A stretch of DNA of 64,000 nt from Acidobacteriota bacterium (GCA_013289665.1 JABCZN010000001.1:186001-250000); one strand, 5' to 3'; positions 9,345 through 18,623 are shown, counted from the first letter of the stretch. Program-made: numbers and translations. The notes: generated by a model from the sequence alone, not told the origin.

Positions 9345-10261
9345 TCCCGCAGCCTCCGTCCGGTCATCTCGATGAACACGTCTTCGAGCGAAGGCGTGGC
9401 AATTTCCAGGCTGACCAGTTCGTTGTTTTCCGCCTCCAGGTGCTTCACCAGCGCCACAATCGCGGGCGCCGTCCGGGGGCAATTCAGCACATACGCATCG
9501 CCCAGTTGCCGGGCGTCCACCACGCCATCCAGATTCTTCAAGACGCCATTCGAGGCGGGCTTCGCCAGCCGCACCTCAATCCGGGTGGTATTCCCCGAAC
9601 GCTCCTTCAACTCCCGCGGCGTGCCCGTCGCAATGACTTTTCCGTGATCCACAATCGCCACGCGATCGCAAAGCTTTTCCGCTTCTTCGATATAATGCGT
9701 CGTCAGCACGATGGTTTTCTTCTCGCGTTTCAATTCCTCAACAATGTCGTAAATTTCGCGCCGCACTTGCGGGTCAAGTCCCGCCGTCGGCTCATCCAGG
9801 AACAGCACGCGCGGATCGTTCACCAGCGCCAGGGCTAGCGCCAGCCTCTGCTTCTGCCCGCCGGAAAGCTGGCTGTAGAACGCATTGCGCTTTTCTTCCA
9901 GCCCAAAGCGCCTCAGCAGGTCGTCCGGGTTCCGCGTCCGTTTGTAAAATCCCGCAAACAACCGCAGGGCCTCGCCGACGCGCAATTTATCCGGGAGGGA
10001 AGTGGATTGCAGCGTGGCCCCAATCTCATTCTTCAGTTCATTTGGGTTTCTCTGCGGATCAATCCCGCAAACCGAAATGCGCCCGCCATCCGGTACGCGC
10101 AGCCCTTCCATTACTTCCACCGTGCTCGTCTTCCCCGCGCCGTTCGGCCCAAGCAACCCGAACACTTCGCCCTCTTCCACGGAAAAGCTAACGCCGCGCA
10201 CGGCCTCCACATCGCCGTAGCGCTTCACAAGATTCTCAACCTGCAGAATGGGATTGCTCAT
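9341..10261 (-). CDS. ABC transporter ATP-binding protein
   Basis: MSNPILQVENLVKRYGDVEAVRGVSF...GLLGPNGAGKTST...LSGGQKQRLALALAL...LFLDEPTAGLDP. Confidence 0.95.
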   Translation of the reverse strand: MSNPILQVENLVKRYGDVEAVRGVSFSVEEGEVFGLLGPNGAGKTSTVEVMEGLRVPDGGRISVCGIDPQRNPNELKNEIGATLQSTSLPDKLRVGEALRLFAGFYKRTRNPDDLLRRFGLEEKRNAFYSQLSGGQKQRLALALALVNDPRVLFLDEPTAGLDPQVRREIYDIVEELKREKKTIVLTTHYIEEAEKLCDRVAIVDHGKVIATGTPRELKERSGNTTRIEVRLAKPASNGVLKNLDGVVDARQLGDAYVLNCPRTAPAIVALVKHLEAENNELVSLEIATPSLEDVFIEMTGRRLRD

Positions 10262-10346
10262 ATTCTGGAAACTTCCATAGTACAGTACCCGGGCAGGACA
10301 GGAAAACCGCACCACAAATGGCGTTCGTTTGCGCTACTTTGTGTTT

Positions 10347-10631
10347 ATGAAGATCGTGAAATTGGAGCTACCACCGGCCTTTCTTGAAGCCGCAAGTTTC
10401 AAAGCCGGCGATGCTTCTCGGGAAACCGCGCGCCCGCTTGCACTGGAGCTGTACCGGGAAGATAAGGTTTCCCTCGGGCGCGCTTCAGAGTTTTGTCAGA
10501 CCCGGTTGGCCACCTTCACGGATTTTGCCGCCGGCCATGGCGTCCCTCCACTTCGCTACACCTTGGAGGATTTGGACGAAGCGGGCCACTCGGCGTCCCT
10601 GGTGGCTTCTTGCCGAAAACGCCCACATTGA
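10347..10631 (+). CDS. UPF0175-like small protein (antitoxin-like)
   Basis: MKIVKLELPPAFLEA...ARPLALELYREDKVSLGRASEFCQTRLATFTDFAAGHGVPPLRYTLEDLDEAG resembles the UPF0175 consensus. Confidence 0.55.
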   Translation: MKIVKLELPPAFLEAASFKAGDASRETARPLALELYREDKVSLGRASEFCQTRLATFTDFAAGHGVPPLRYTLEDLDEAGHSASLVASCRKRPH

Positions 10632-10725
10632 CGGACGACTACTTGATCGTCGCCTGAAATTGCTTGGCCTTCCCGCCCTGTAACCGCTTGAAAGAAGCGA
10701 AGGTGGGTGGACCGCTCCGCCGTGA

Positions 10726-11052
10726 TCACTTTTTTCGGTGCTTGGGTTTGCCGCGCCTAGTGGGTACCCACCCATGCTTTGCAAAATCGACGCGAAACTC
10801 CACGATCTTTACGCCTTCGCTTTCCAGGAGTTTTCTCTGCAGGGAGGCATACGGCTCTGGAATCAGGAGTTTCCCGCGCTCACCCACCACGCGATGCCAG
10901 GGAATCCCTCTTCCAGAAGGGGTCGCCGCCAAAGCTCTGCCCGCGGTTCTCGCCCCGCCGCGTAATTGCAATGCCTTGGCGAGCGCCCCATAGGTAATAA
11001 CCCGGCCGCGCGGAATTTGTTTCACCAGCTTGTAAACGGGATCCCAGCTCAT
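10726..11052 (-). CDS. Alkyltransferase-like protein (MGMT/Ogt-fold, Cys replaced by Trp)
   Basis: MSWDPVYKLVKQIPRGRVITYGALAKAL...GRALAATPSGRGIPWHRVVGERGKLL; PWHRV in place of PCHRV. Confidence 0.85.
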   Translation of the reverse strand: MSWDPVYKLVKQIPRGRVITYGALAKALQLRGGARTAGRALAATPSGRGIPWHRVVGERGKLLIPEPYASLQRKLLESEGVKIVEFRVDFAKHGWVPTRRGKPKHRKK

Positions 11053-11355
11053 AGTAAAAAGATCGTAAAGAGGAATCGCTCGCAGGGCAAGCGACCTTTC
11101 CCCGCCGCCGGTGTTTAACGAAGTGTATGGGACGCTTCAAAACAAGGGATTCCGCGCGTAGAGGAAAGTTCGATGAAACGCAGCGAAAAATCCGATGCAC
11201 CTTATCCGGCAAGTTGCGCCAGCATGTTTCGAATGCAAAGGTTTGCAACCTTTACTCATACGACGCATCCAATCTTGATAAGTGTAGTGGAATTACTTTA
11301 CACTACGACTGGGAAGTGGCCTCAACCAGCTTCCCGCCGCGCTTTCAAGGACATC

Positions 11356-11823
11356 ATGGCTTTTGTCCGTCGCAAAGGAAACGCCTACTATCTGGTGCAC
11401 AATGTGCGCCGAGGCGGAAAAGTGCGGCAACTCCATCTCGCGCGTCTGGGCGACCGCGCCCGGATCACCGACGACGTCGTCAAGGCAGTCTCCAAGAAGC
11501 ATCCTTTCATCGATCTCAACTGGCGCTCCCTGCGCGCACAGTTGGACAACCAGATCGATCTCGCTGACCCTCAATCCCCGGCCGTTCAGAAACTCGTTCA
11601 GGCCCTCCGCAATCTCAATCTTGATCTGGCGGATCTGTTTCCCCAGATGCTTCGGCTTTCCGAATCACCCGCGGTGGCGCGAGAGTTGCTCCTTCAACTG
11701 AAGCTTCTCCACTCCACCATCCAGGTAAAGCTCGATCAGTTTGGTTCCAAAGACCACCTGAAGAGAATGCACCGGGCAGGCGGCCGGTTTGGATCTGCGT
11801 CTCCGGATTTCCAGGGGCGCTAG
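11356..11823 (+). CDS. Uncharacterised protein upstream of the AAA+ pair
   Basis: ATG at 11356: MAFVRRKGNAYYLVHNVRRGGKVRQLHLARLGDRARITDDVVKAV...; ends 10 nt before the AAA+ start. Confidence 0.6.
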   Translation: MAFVRRKGNAYYLVHNVRRGGKVRQLHLARLGDRARITDDVVKAVSKKHPFIDLNWRSLRAQLDNQIDLADPQSPAVQKLVQALRNLNLDLADLFPQMLRLSESPAVARELLLQLKLLHSTIQVKLDQFGSKDHLKRMHRAGGRFGSASPDFQGR

Positions 11824-11833
11824 GGAGGCGGTC

Positions 11834-13054
11834 ATGGCGACAGGCGATGTTTCTCTAAATCCGAGTATCCGCAGCGCGGACACGATTGAGTTTCAAAATG
11901 CCCTGCGCGCGAAAATCGTCGGCCAGGACGACGGCGTTCAGGCGCTCGTCGAGTTGTTCCAGGTCTTCACCGCTGGACTCAACTCCCCAGGCCGCCCCGT
12001 CGGCAATCTGCTGTTCCTCGGCCCCACCGGCTCCGGCAAAACCCGCATCGTGGAAGCCGCCGCTGAAATACTCTTCGGCAGCCCCCGGGCCATCATCAAA
12101 ATCGATTGCGCCGAATTCCAGCACTCTCACGAGATCGCCAAGATCATCGGCTCGCCCCCTGGCTATCTCGGCCACCGCGAAACTCATCCCCTAATCACCC
12201 AGGAAGAACTGGCAAAAAACCACACCGAGAAGCTCAAGCTTTCTTTCCTGCTCTTCGACGAAATCGAGAAAGCCAGCGACGCTCTCTGGCAACTGCTCCT
12301 CGGCATGCTCGACAAAGCTACCCTCACACTTGGCGACAACCGCCGCGTTGATCTCTCGCAAACCGTCATTTTCATGACCTCCAACCTCGGCGCCAACGAA
12401 ATCACCGACCTCATGGGCGGCGGTTACGGCTTCATCAAGTCGGGCGACAAGCCCCAGACCAACATTGACCAGAAAGTCGAGCGTACCGCCGTCGAAGCGG
12501 CACGTCGCAAATTTTCCCCCGAATTCATGAACCGCCTTGACAAACTGGTCGTCTTTCGCCAGCTCAAACGCCCCGAACTCGAAACCGTTCTCGACATCGA
12601 ACTCGGCCTCGTCCAAAAGCGTGTCCTCGACACCGCCACCAACAAATTTCTTTTCCGGGTCACTGACTCCGGTCGAAATTTCCTCCTCCAGGAGGGCACT
12701 GACCAGCGTTACGGCGCTCGCCACCTGAAGCGGGCCATTGAACGCTTCCTCGTCTACCCGCTCGCAAATTTGCTGGCCACCCAGCAAGTCAATCTGGGCG
12801 ATCTCGTCCGCGTCGATTGGGACGGCATCCAAAAAGAGCTAACTTTTGTCCGTGAGAAGGAAGGCGCCATCGTATCCCCGGAAAACCCCGAGGAAACCCT
12901 GGCCACAGGCGCCGCGCCTCTCCAGGACGGCCTCGCCAAGGACGCCCCCGCCGAAGCCGTCTCCGGCGAAACTTCGACACCTCCATCCTTGCCCGCGGCT
13001 TCCCCGGCCGTGGCCCGCCAATCTCTTCAAGGCCGCAAGAAGGAGCACCGCTAA
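11834..13054 (+). CDS. Single-ring Clp/Hsp100-type AAA+ ATPase (paralog 1)
   Basis: Walker A GPTGSGKT, pore loop GSPPGYLGH, Walker B LLFDEIEKA, TSNLG sensor 1, RRKFSPEFMNRLD arginine finger, YGARHLKRAIER sensor 2 / C-terminal domain. Confidence 0.92.
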   Translation: MATGDVSLNPSIRSADTIEFQNALRAKIVGQDDGVQALVELFQVFTAGLNSPGRPVGNLLFLGPTGSGKTRIVEAAAEILFGSPRAIIKIDCAEFQHSHEIAKIIGSPPGYLGHRETHPLITQEELAKNHTEKLKLSFLLFDEIEKASDALWQLLLGMLDKATLTLGDNRRVDLSQTVIFMTSNLGANEITDLMGGGYGFIKSGDKPQTNIDQKVERTAVEAARRKFSPEFMNRLDKLVVFRQLKRPELETVLDIELGLVQKRVLDTATNKFLFRVTDSGRNFLLQEGTDQRYGARHLKRAIERFLVYPLANLLATQQVNLGDLVRVDWDGIQKELTFVREKEGAIVSPENPEETLATGAAPLQDGLAKDAPAEAVSGETSTPPSLPAASPAVARQSLQGRKKEHR

Positions 13055-13541
13055 CCCACGCCACCCGGGAGGGCGATCCGATCGTCCTGGATGACGCATA
13101 CTCTGCACAACGTGGATTAAGCTACGATCCGCGTAAGGCCCGTCCGCTGCGGCGGACAGACCGCTTCGAGTGTGGAATGCGGGAACTTTGCTGCGGCTTT
13201 TCAGTACACAACCCAGCCCCGAAACCCACGATATTTGTCCAATCCGCCAATCCCCTCCGACCGACCAGCCTATTTCCGTCACCACGCAGCTGACACTATC
13301 TGTTTCATCGCTCTCATTTTTGGACACTATCGGTACACCTTCTCACCCCGTGAGACGGTTTCCACAACTGCAACACTCCTATCTCGTTGAACTTACAGCC
13401 CTTTCGAAATCCACAGCCTTCCCTTTGAATTGGCACGCCCCATGCTCTTGCCACATTATCTGCAATGTTGAGATTTTCAAATCTGGACATCCGCAGGCAG
13501 AGCGGTGAGGCGAGGGGCCATCATCGTTCGAGGAAGACGCC

Positions 13542-14705
13542 ATGAAAGCAGCAGCCAGGCAGCAGCTGGACCCGACCATCCGCAGCAACGATACCCGCGA
13601 TTTCCACCAGTCGCTGCGCGCCCGAATCGTTGGCCAGGAAGAAGGCGTGCAAGCGCTCGTGGACCTCTATCAGGTCTTCTGCGCTGGCCTGAACTCCCCC
13701 GGCCGCCCGGTCGGCAACCTGCTCTTTCTTGGGCCCACGGGTTCCGGCAAGACCCGCATCGTCGAAGCCGCCGCCGAAATCCTGTTTGGCGACCCGCGCA
13801 TGGTCATCAAAGTCGACTGCGCCGAATTCCAGCACTCTCACGAAATTGCCAAGCTCATCGGCTCGCCCCCGGGTTATCTCGGCCACCGCGAAACTCATCC
13901 TTTGATCACCCAGGAAGCCCTGGCGGCCTCGCACTCCGATAAGCTGAAACTCTCTTTCCTGCTGTTCGACGAAATTGAAAAGGCCAGCGACGCCCTCTGG
14001 CAATTGCTCCTCGGCATGTTGGACAAGGCCACGTTGACCCTCGGCGACAACCGCCGCGTGGATCTTTCCCAGACCGTCATCTTCCTCACCTCCAACCTCG
14101 GCGGCGGCGAAATCACCGAACTCATGGGCGGAGGCTATGGCTTCATCAAGGCCGGCGACAAGTCGGCCGAGAATCTCGACGAAAAAGTGCAGCGCACCGC
14201 GGTCGAAGCCGCTCGTCGCAAATTTTCTCCCGAGTTCATGAACCGCCTCGACAAGATCGTCGTTTTCCATCCCCTGCATCGCAAACAGCTGGAGCAGGTT
14301 CTCGACATCGAACTCGCCATGGTGCAGCAGCGCGTGCTTGAGACTGCCAAGGGCCAATTCCTGTTCCGCGTCACCACGAATGCCCGCGACTTCCTCTTGC
14401 AGGAAGGCACGGACCAGCGCTACGGCGCTCGCCATCTCAAGCGCTCCATCGAACGCCACGTCGTCTACCCCATGGCCAACCTACTCGCCACCGACCAGGT
14501 TCGCCTCGGCGACATGATCTGCGTTGATTGGGAGCCTTCCGGCGATCATCTTGACTTCATTCGCGAAGGGGAAAACGTCGCGATTCCCGTGCGCCGTCCC
14601 GACCCGGTAGTCGCTCCAAAGGCCACGCAAGCCCGCGGCGGCCGCCCCGTCGAAGCCCCCGGCGTAACGCTCCCACCCGAGCCCACGCCCCGCATCGCCC
14701 GCTAA
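13542..14705 (+). CDS. Single-ring Clp/Hsp100-type AAA+ ATPase (paralog 2)
   Basis: Near-collinear with 11834-13054 and with identical core motifs; tandem paralog. Confidence 0.92.
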   Translation: MKAAARQQLDPTIRSNDTRDFHQSLRARIVGQEEGVQALVDLYQVFCAGLNSPGRPVGNLLFLGPTGSGKTRIVEAAAEILFGDPRMVIKVDCAEFQHSHEIAKLIGSPPGYLGHRETHPLITQEALAASHSDKLKLSFLLFDEIEKASDALWQLLLGMLDKATLTLGDNRRVDLSQTVIFLTSNLGGGEITELMGGGYGFIKAGDKSAENLDEKVQRTAVEAARRKFSPEFMNRLDKIVVFHPLHRKQLEQVLDIELAMVQQRVLETAKGQFLFRVTTNARDFLLQEGTDQRYGARHLKRSIERHVVYPMANLLATDQVRLGDMICVDWEPSGDHLDFIREGENVAIPVRRPDPVVAPKATQARGGRPVEAPGVTLPPEPTPRIAR

Positions 14706-14730
14706 AATTTTCGGTCCAGCTCCAACTCCA

Positions 14731-14767
14731 AACCGCACCCTCGTTTTTCAAGGGTGCGGTTTTTTTT
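14731..14767 (+). terminator. Intrinsic terminator after AAA+ paralog 2
   Basis: AACCGCACCCT-cgtttttca-AGGGTGCGGTT, perfect 11-bp stem followed by a T run. Confidence 0.92.
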
Positions 14768-14830
14768 GCTCCTGTGGCGCAGCCATTCCTGGCTGTGCTC
14801 TTCGAATTCCGGTAGTCCACGGCTCAAGAG

Positions 14831-14864
14831 AAAAGGCGCCGCGAACATTCTCGGGGCGCCCTGC
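14831..14864 (-). terminator. Putative terminator of the phosphodiesterase gene
   Basis: Minus strand AGGGCGCC...GGCGCCTTTTCTC just downstream of the stop at 14877. Confidence 0.5.
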
Positions 14865-14876
14865 TCTTTTATTTCT

Positions 14877-16496
14877 TTATTCTCCGTCGCGTTCCGATGC
14901 GAACGGCAACACTTCCGTCCCTTCCTTCCGGACCGCTTCCAGTCCGCTGGGGTCAATCCCCAGGGCCTGCAACAATGTTGCCGCCACCTGAGAACTCACC
15001 ACCGGCGTCTTCACCACTTGGGCGGCAAACTCCGGATTCGACACAATCAGCCCCACGTTCGTGTCGCTGTAGTTGAACCCACCGTGCTCCGCATTCTTCA
15101 AGGTCGACCCCGTGTAGATCGTTCCGTAGGTCGGCCGCACCAGAATGTCCGGGGTCCGCGTGTCCGTCAGCGGGTCGCGAAACTTCAGCTTCATGTCCTC
15201 GCCCGCCAACACTTCATCAATGAACAGGGCGTTGGCGTTCGAGTTCAGGAATGCCGCCGCAGCCGCCGTCTTGGTCTGATCCCCCAGCCAGACCAACGCG
15301 ATGTCGTCGTCTTGCACGAACCCGCATGGGCCGGTCGAGCAGTTGTTCGCACTGGCAATCGCCAGCGCGCCCGGATCGGTGCTGGCTCCGGGAAGCGCAG
15401 CCACCAGATCCGCGAAGTGCCCAGGCTTGTTCGTTTTCAACGGATTAATCGGCGTCTGACCGTGCTTCGCACTCACGATGAACAGCGTCGAGTCGTAGAT
15501 CCCCGCCGCCTTCAAACCTTTAATCATTCGCGCGAGCGCTCCGTCCACGTAGTTCAATCCATAGCTCAGCACCGCCGTCGGCGCGCCGCTGCCATCCAGA
15601 TATCCGCCCGGCTGCCCGTTGATGGTCGGATCCGTATCCGCGGTGCAGCCGCCGGCCTTGTTGTCAATCGAGAGCTTCTGCCCAACGCTCACAGCCTGAA
15701 AGTTCATTCCAAAAACTTCCGGAACGCCCACCTTCTTCGAACCGTCGTGGGTCAGGCCCTTGATTTCGTTCAGAATCGCCTGCACCTTCAGTTCGTCGTT
15801 GTTCGCCGTGCACACCACGCTCACCGTGTTGTCGAAGCCCGGTGCGTTGGTCAGCTCCGGCGTGAAAAGATCATCCACGCCTTTGCCGGAAGGCCCGTTC
15901 ACGATGTCATACGCGGGATGCTTGTCCGCCCACGCAGTGCGCCCGCCCTCGGCCCTAATCACTTCGAAAATCGTATTGCTCTGCATAGCGTTGTGCGGGA
16001 AGAACAACGCGCACTTGCCCTGAGCGTTGATGTAATGAGGCAGCTTGGTTGGATCGATTACGTTTTCTGAAACATTACTCGAGTTATACACATCGATGCT
16101 CTCGTCAAACACCTGCATGTTTCCCGGCTGCCCCTGGCAGGTTGTGTTCGTCGGATCGAAAATCCCGCGGTTGTAGCTCACGTCGTAAAACAATCCGTGA
16201 CTGATCGGAGATCCGCCAGTCACGAGCGCCAGCAATCCCGGAAACGAATCCGAATTCGCCGGCGTCTGCGCGTTCGAATACGTAATCCCGTGTCCCGCCA
16301 GCTCCGCCAGCGCTGAACCCTTGTTGTTCTTCACATAGTTCGCCACGTCCAGCGCGTGCATGCCGTCCACGCTGATCAGCAGCACGTGTTTGATTTTCTT
16401 TTTTCCGCCCCACCCGTCGTTGGCGTTTGCCGGAGCCGTCAAAGCCAGTCCGAGCAAGCCGAGCGAAAGGGCAGCCGCAACTAATTGCTTCTTCAT
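14877..16496 (-). CDS. Secreted type I phosphodiesterase / alkaline phosphatase superfamily protein
   Basis: Signal peptide MKKQLVAAALSLGLLGLALTAPANA; HVLLISVDGMHALDV; TPANSDSFPGLLALVTGGSPISHG; SAKHGQTPI; NAEHGGFN. Confidence 0.85.
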   Translation of the reverse strand: MKKQLVAAALSLGLLGLALTAPANANDGWGGKKKIKHVLLISVDGMHALDVANYVKNNKGSALAELAGHGITYSNAQTPANSDSFPGLLALVTGGSPISHGLFYDVSYNRGIFDPTNTTCQGQPGNMQVFDESIDVYNSSNVSENVIDPTKLPHYINAQGKCALFFPHNAMQSNTIFEVIRAEGGRTAWADKHPAYDIVNGPSGKGVDDLFTPELTNAPGFDNTVSVVCTANNDELKVQAILNEIKGLTHDGSKKVGVPEVFGMNFQAVSVGQKLSIDNKAGGCTADTDPTINGQPGGYLDGSGAPTAVLSYGLNYVDGALARMIKGLKAAGIYDSTLFIVSAKHGQTPINPLKTNKPGHFADLVAALPGASTDPGALAIASANNCSTGPCGFVQDDDIALVWLGDQTKTAAAAAFLNSNANALFIDEVLAGEDMKLKFRDPLTDTRTPDILVRPTYGTIYTGSTLKNAEHGGFNYSDTNVGLIVSNPEFAAQVVKTPVVSSQVAATLLQALGIDPSGLEAVRKEGTEVLPFASERDGE

Positions 16497-16731
16497 GAAT
16501 GTCTCCTTGGAAGGCCGTGCACCTGGATCTTCAGGATTCCCGTGGTAGAAGGGAATCCCACGGAGAGCCTAAAGGGGCCCTGTTACGGAATGGAGAATGC
16601 CGCATGTCCAGCGGATGAAAAACGGCATCTGTTCCGTGAAAAATGGGAACAGTACGGGTGGGGCAACTTTAGTGTGCAAAAAAACACTTATGACCTGAAA
16701 TTTCTTAACAAAAGGCGCGGGGTACTACTGG

Positions 16732-18420
16732 TTATGATACCTCGGGAGCCGGAACAATCGCGGTTTTGTGAATCTGCTCCGCCCGCTTCAACGCTTCCTC
16801 AATATTCGCACAAATATTTTCCTTTCCGATGTGCCGTTCAAATCCAGCCTCGCGCATCAACGCCTCGGGTTGCGGCCTTGCGCCACACACCAGCATGGCC
16901 CGTCCGTTTGCTCGCAAAATCTCCGCTAGCTCTTCCAAGGCCGCGATCCCCGTCGCGTCAATTGCGGTCATGTTTCGTAACCGCAGAATCACAATGGGAG
17001 GAAGAGCAGTCATGTCTTCCGTGACCTCCGTGATCTTGTCGGTCACCCCGAACAGAAACGGCCCGTGAATCCTGTATACCGCCGCATATTCGGGAATATC
17101 CTTGTCCTGAAGAATGTGCGACCGCCCGTCCTCGATGTAATCGTCCGTAACCTTCGAAACCGTTGTCGTCATCGAGATCTTCCGGATGAAGCTGAACGCC
17201 GCCAGGATCATCCCCACTTCCACCGCCAGCGTCAGGTCCGCCACCACCGTCAGCGTCAACGTCAGCACCCACACGCTGATGTCGGCCGCGCTGAGTTTCA
17301 GAATCTCGGGAATTTCTTTCCAATCGCCCATGTTATAGGCGACCATCAGCAGAATTCCAGCCAGCGCCGCCAGCGGTACGTTTTTCACCAACGGGGCTGC
17401 GAACAGAATCACCGCCAGCAGGGTCAGCGCGTGAATCACTCCCGCCACCGGAGTCCTCGCCCCCGCCCGCACGTTCGTTGCGGTTCTCGCAATTGCGCCC
17501 GTCGCCGGCAATCCGCCGAACAAGGGCGAAGCCATATTCGCCACCCCCTGTGCAATCAACTCCACATTCGGGTTGTGCTTGTCGCCGCTCATGCGGTCGG
17601 AAACCACCGCCGAAAACAAAGACTCAATCGCGCCCAGCATCGCCACTGTGATCGCCGGCGACAGCAGGTGCAGAAGCAACTGCGGTTGCAGCCTCGGCAT
17701 CGCCAGGTGCGGCAAGCCGCTCGGAATGCCGCCAAACCGCGTTCCAATTGTCTCAATGGGCAAATGAAAGATCGCCACCGCCGCTGTGGCGCCAAAGCAC
17801 ACCAGGATGGCCCCGGGAATCCGCTTGAAAAACTTTGCGCAAATAATCATCACGGCCAGTGAAGCGAGCCCGACCAACGTGGCCACCCAGTTCAAGGTGT
17901 GAAAATTCTCCGTAATCGCGCCCATGCGGTGAAAAAAGTCGCCGGGCAAATGCTCCATCCGCAGCCCGAACAAATCCCTGATCTGGGTGCTGGCAATCAG
18001 GATGGCGATTCCGTTCGTGAAGCCCACCACCACCGGCCGCGGAAAATACTTCACCATGCTGCCGAGGCCGGTCGCGCCCATAATCACCAGAATCAACCCG
18101 GCCAGCATCGTGCACGTGAACAAGCCATCCAGCCCATACTTCGAAACAATCCCCAGCACCACCACCACGAATGCGCCTGTCGGCCCGCCAATTTGTGTTT
18201 TGGATCCACCCAAAGCCGAAATCAGGAACCCCGTCACAATGGCGCAGTAAATACCCGCTTGCGGCGAAACTCCCGACGCAATCGCAAACGCCATCGCTAG
18301 CGGCAGCGCCACCAGACCCACAGTCACGCCGGCAATCAAATCCGCCGTAAATTTTTCAGAATTGTATTCGCGCAGAAGTAAAACTGATTTGGGCAACCAC
18401 GCGTCGATCGCAGCGCTCAT
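16732..18420 (-). CDS. SulP family anion transporter with C-terminal STAS domain
   Basis: FTADLIAGVTVGLVALPLAMAFAIASGVSPQAGIYCAIVTG; C-terminal STAS-like VILRLRNMTAIDATGIAALEEL. Confidence 0.93.
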   Translation of the reverse strand: MSAAIDAWLPKSVLLLREYNSEKFTADLIAGVTVGLVALPLAMAFAIASGVSPQAGIYCAIVTGFLISALGGSKTQIGGPTGAFVVVVLGIVSKYGLDGLFTCTMLAGLILVIMGATGLGSMVKYFPRPVVVGFTNGIAILIASTQIRDLFGLRMEHLPGDFFHRMGAITENFHTLNWVATLVGLASLAVMIICAKFFKRIPGAILVCFGATAAVAIFHLPIETIGTRFGGIPSGLPHLAMPRLQPQLLLHLLSPAITVAMLGAIESLFSAVVSDRMSGDKHNPNVELIAQGVANMASPLFGGLPATGAIARTATNVRAGARTPVAGVIHALTLLAVILFAAPLVKNVPLAALAGILLMVAYNMGDWKEIPEILKLSAADISVWVLTLTLTVVADLTLAVEVGMILAAFSFIRKISMTTTVSKVTDDYIEDGRSHILQDKDIPEYAAVYRIHGPFLFGVTDKITEVTEDMTALPPIVILRLRNMTAIDATGIAALEELAEILRANGRAMLVCGARPQPEALMREAGFERHIGKENICANIEEALKRAEQIHKTAIVPAPEVS

Positions 18421-18598
18421 AAAATCATCAAGGCGTTTCCCTCCACCCTCGCCCAAGTCTACCAGCCCCAGGGCAGGGAACCGTGCGATCCATGCACACC
18501 CGTGTACTCCGAGGCATCTCCACCCTGCGCTGTTTTCCAGTGATTTGTTCTAGCAGGGCTCGCCCGGCGCGGCGGACGAGCAGTTCTTCACGGTCGCA

Positions 18599-18623
18599 GC
18601 GGCCAGTCTTCAGACTGGACAGC
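18599..18623. repeat. Module A-like palindrome
   Basis: gcggccagtcttcagactggacagc. Confidence 0.65.

Noticed and set aside
11356-11823. IS element/transposase
   Set aside because: Only a short N-terminal resemblance; no DDE motifs, terminal inverted repeats or target-site duplications seen.
11834-14705. Assembly artefact duplicating one AAA+ gene
   Set aside because: The copies differ at many codons throughout, in their N-terminal and C-terminal tails, and in flanking sequence, so this is a genuine paralogous pair.
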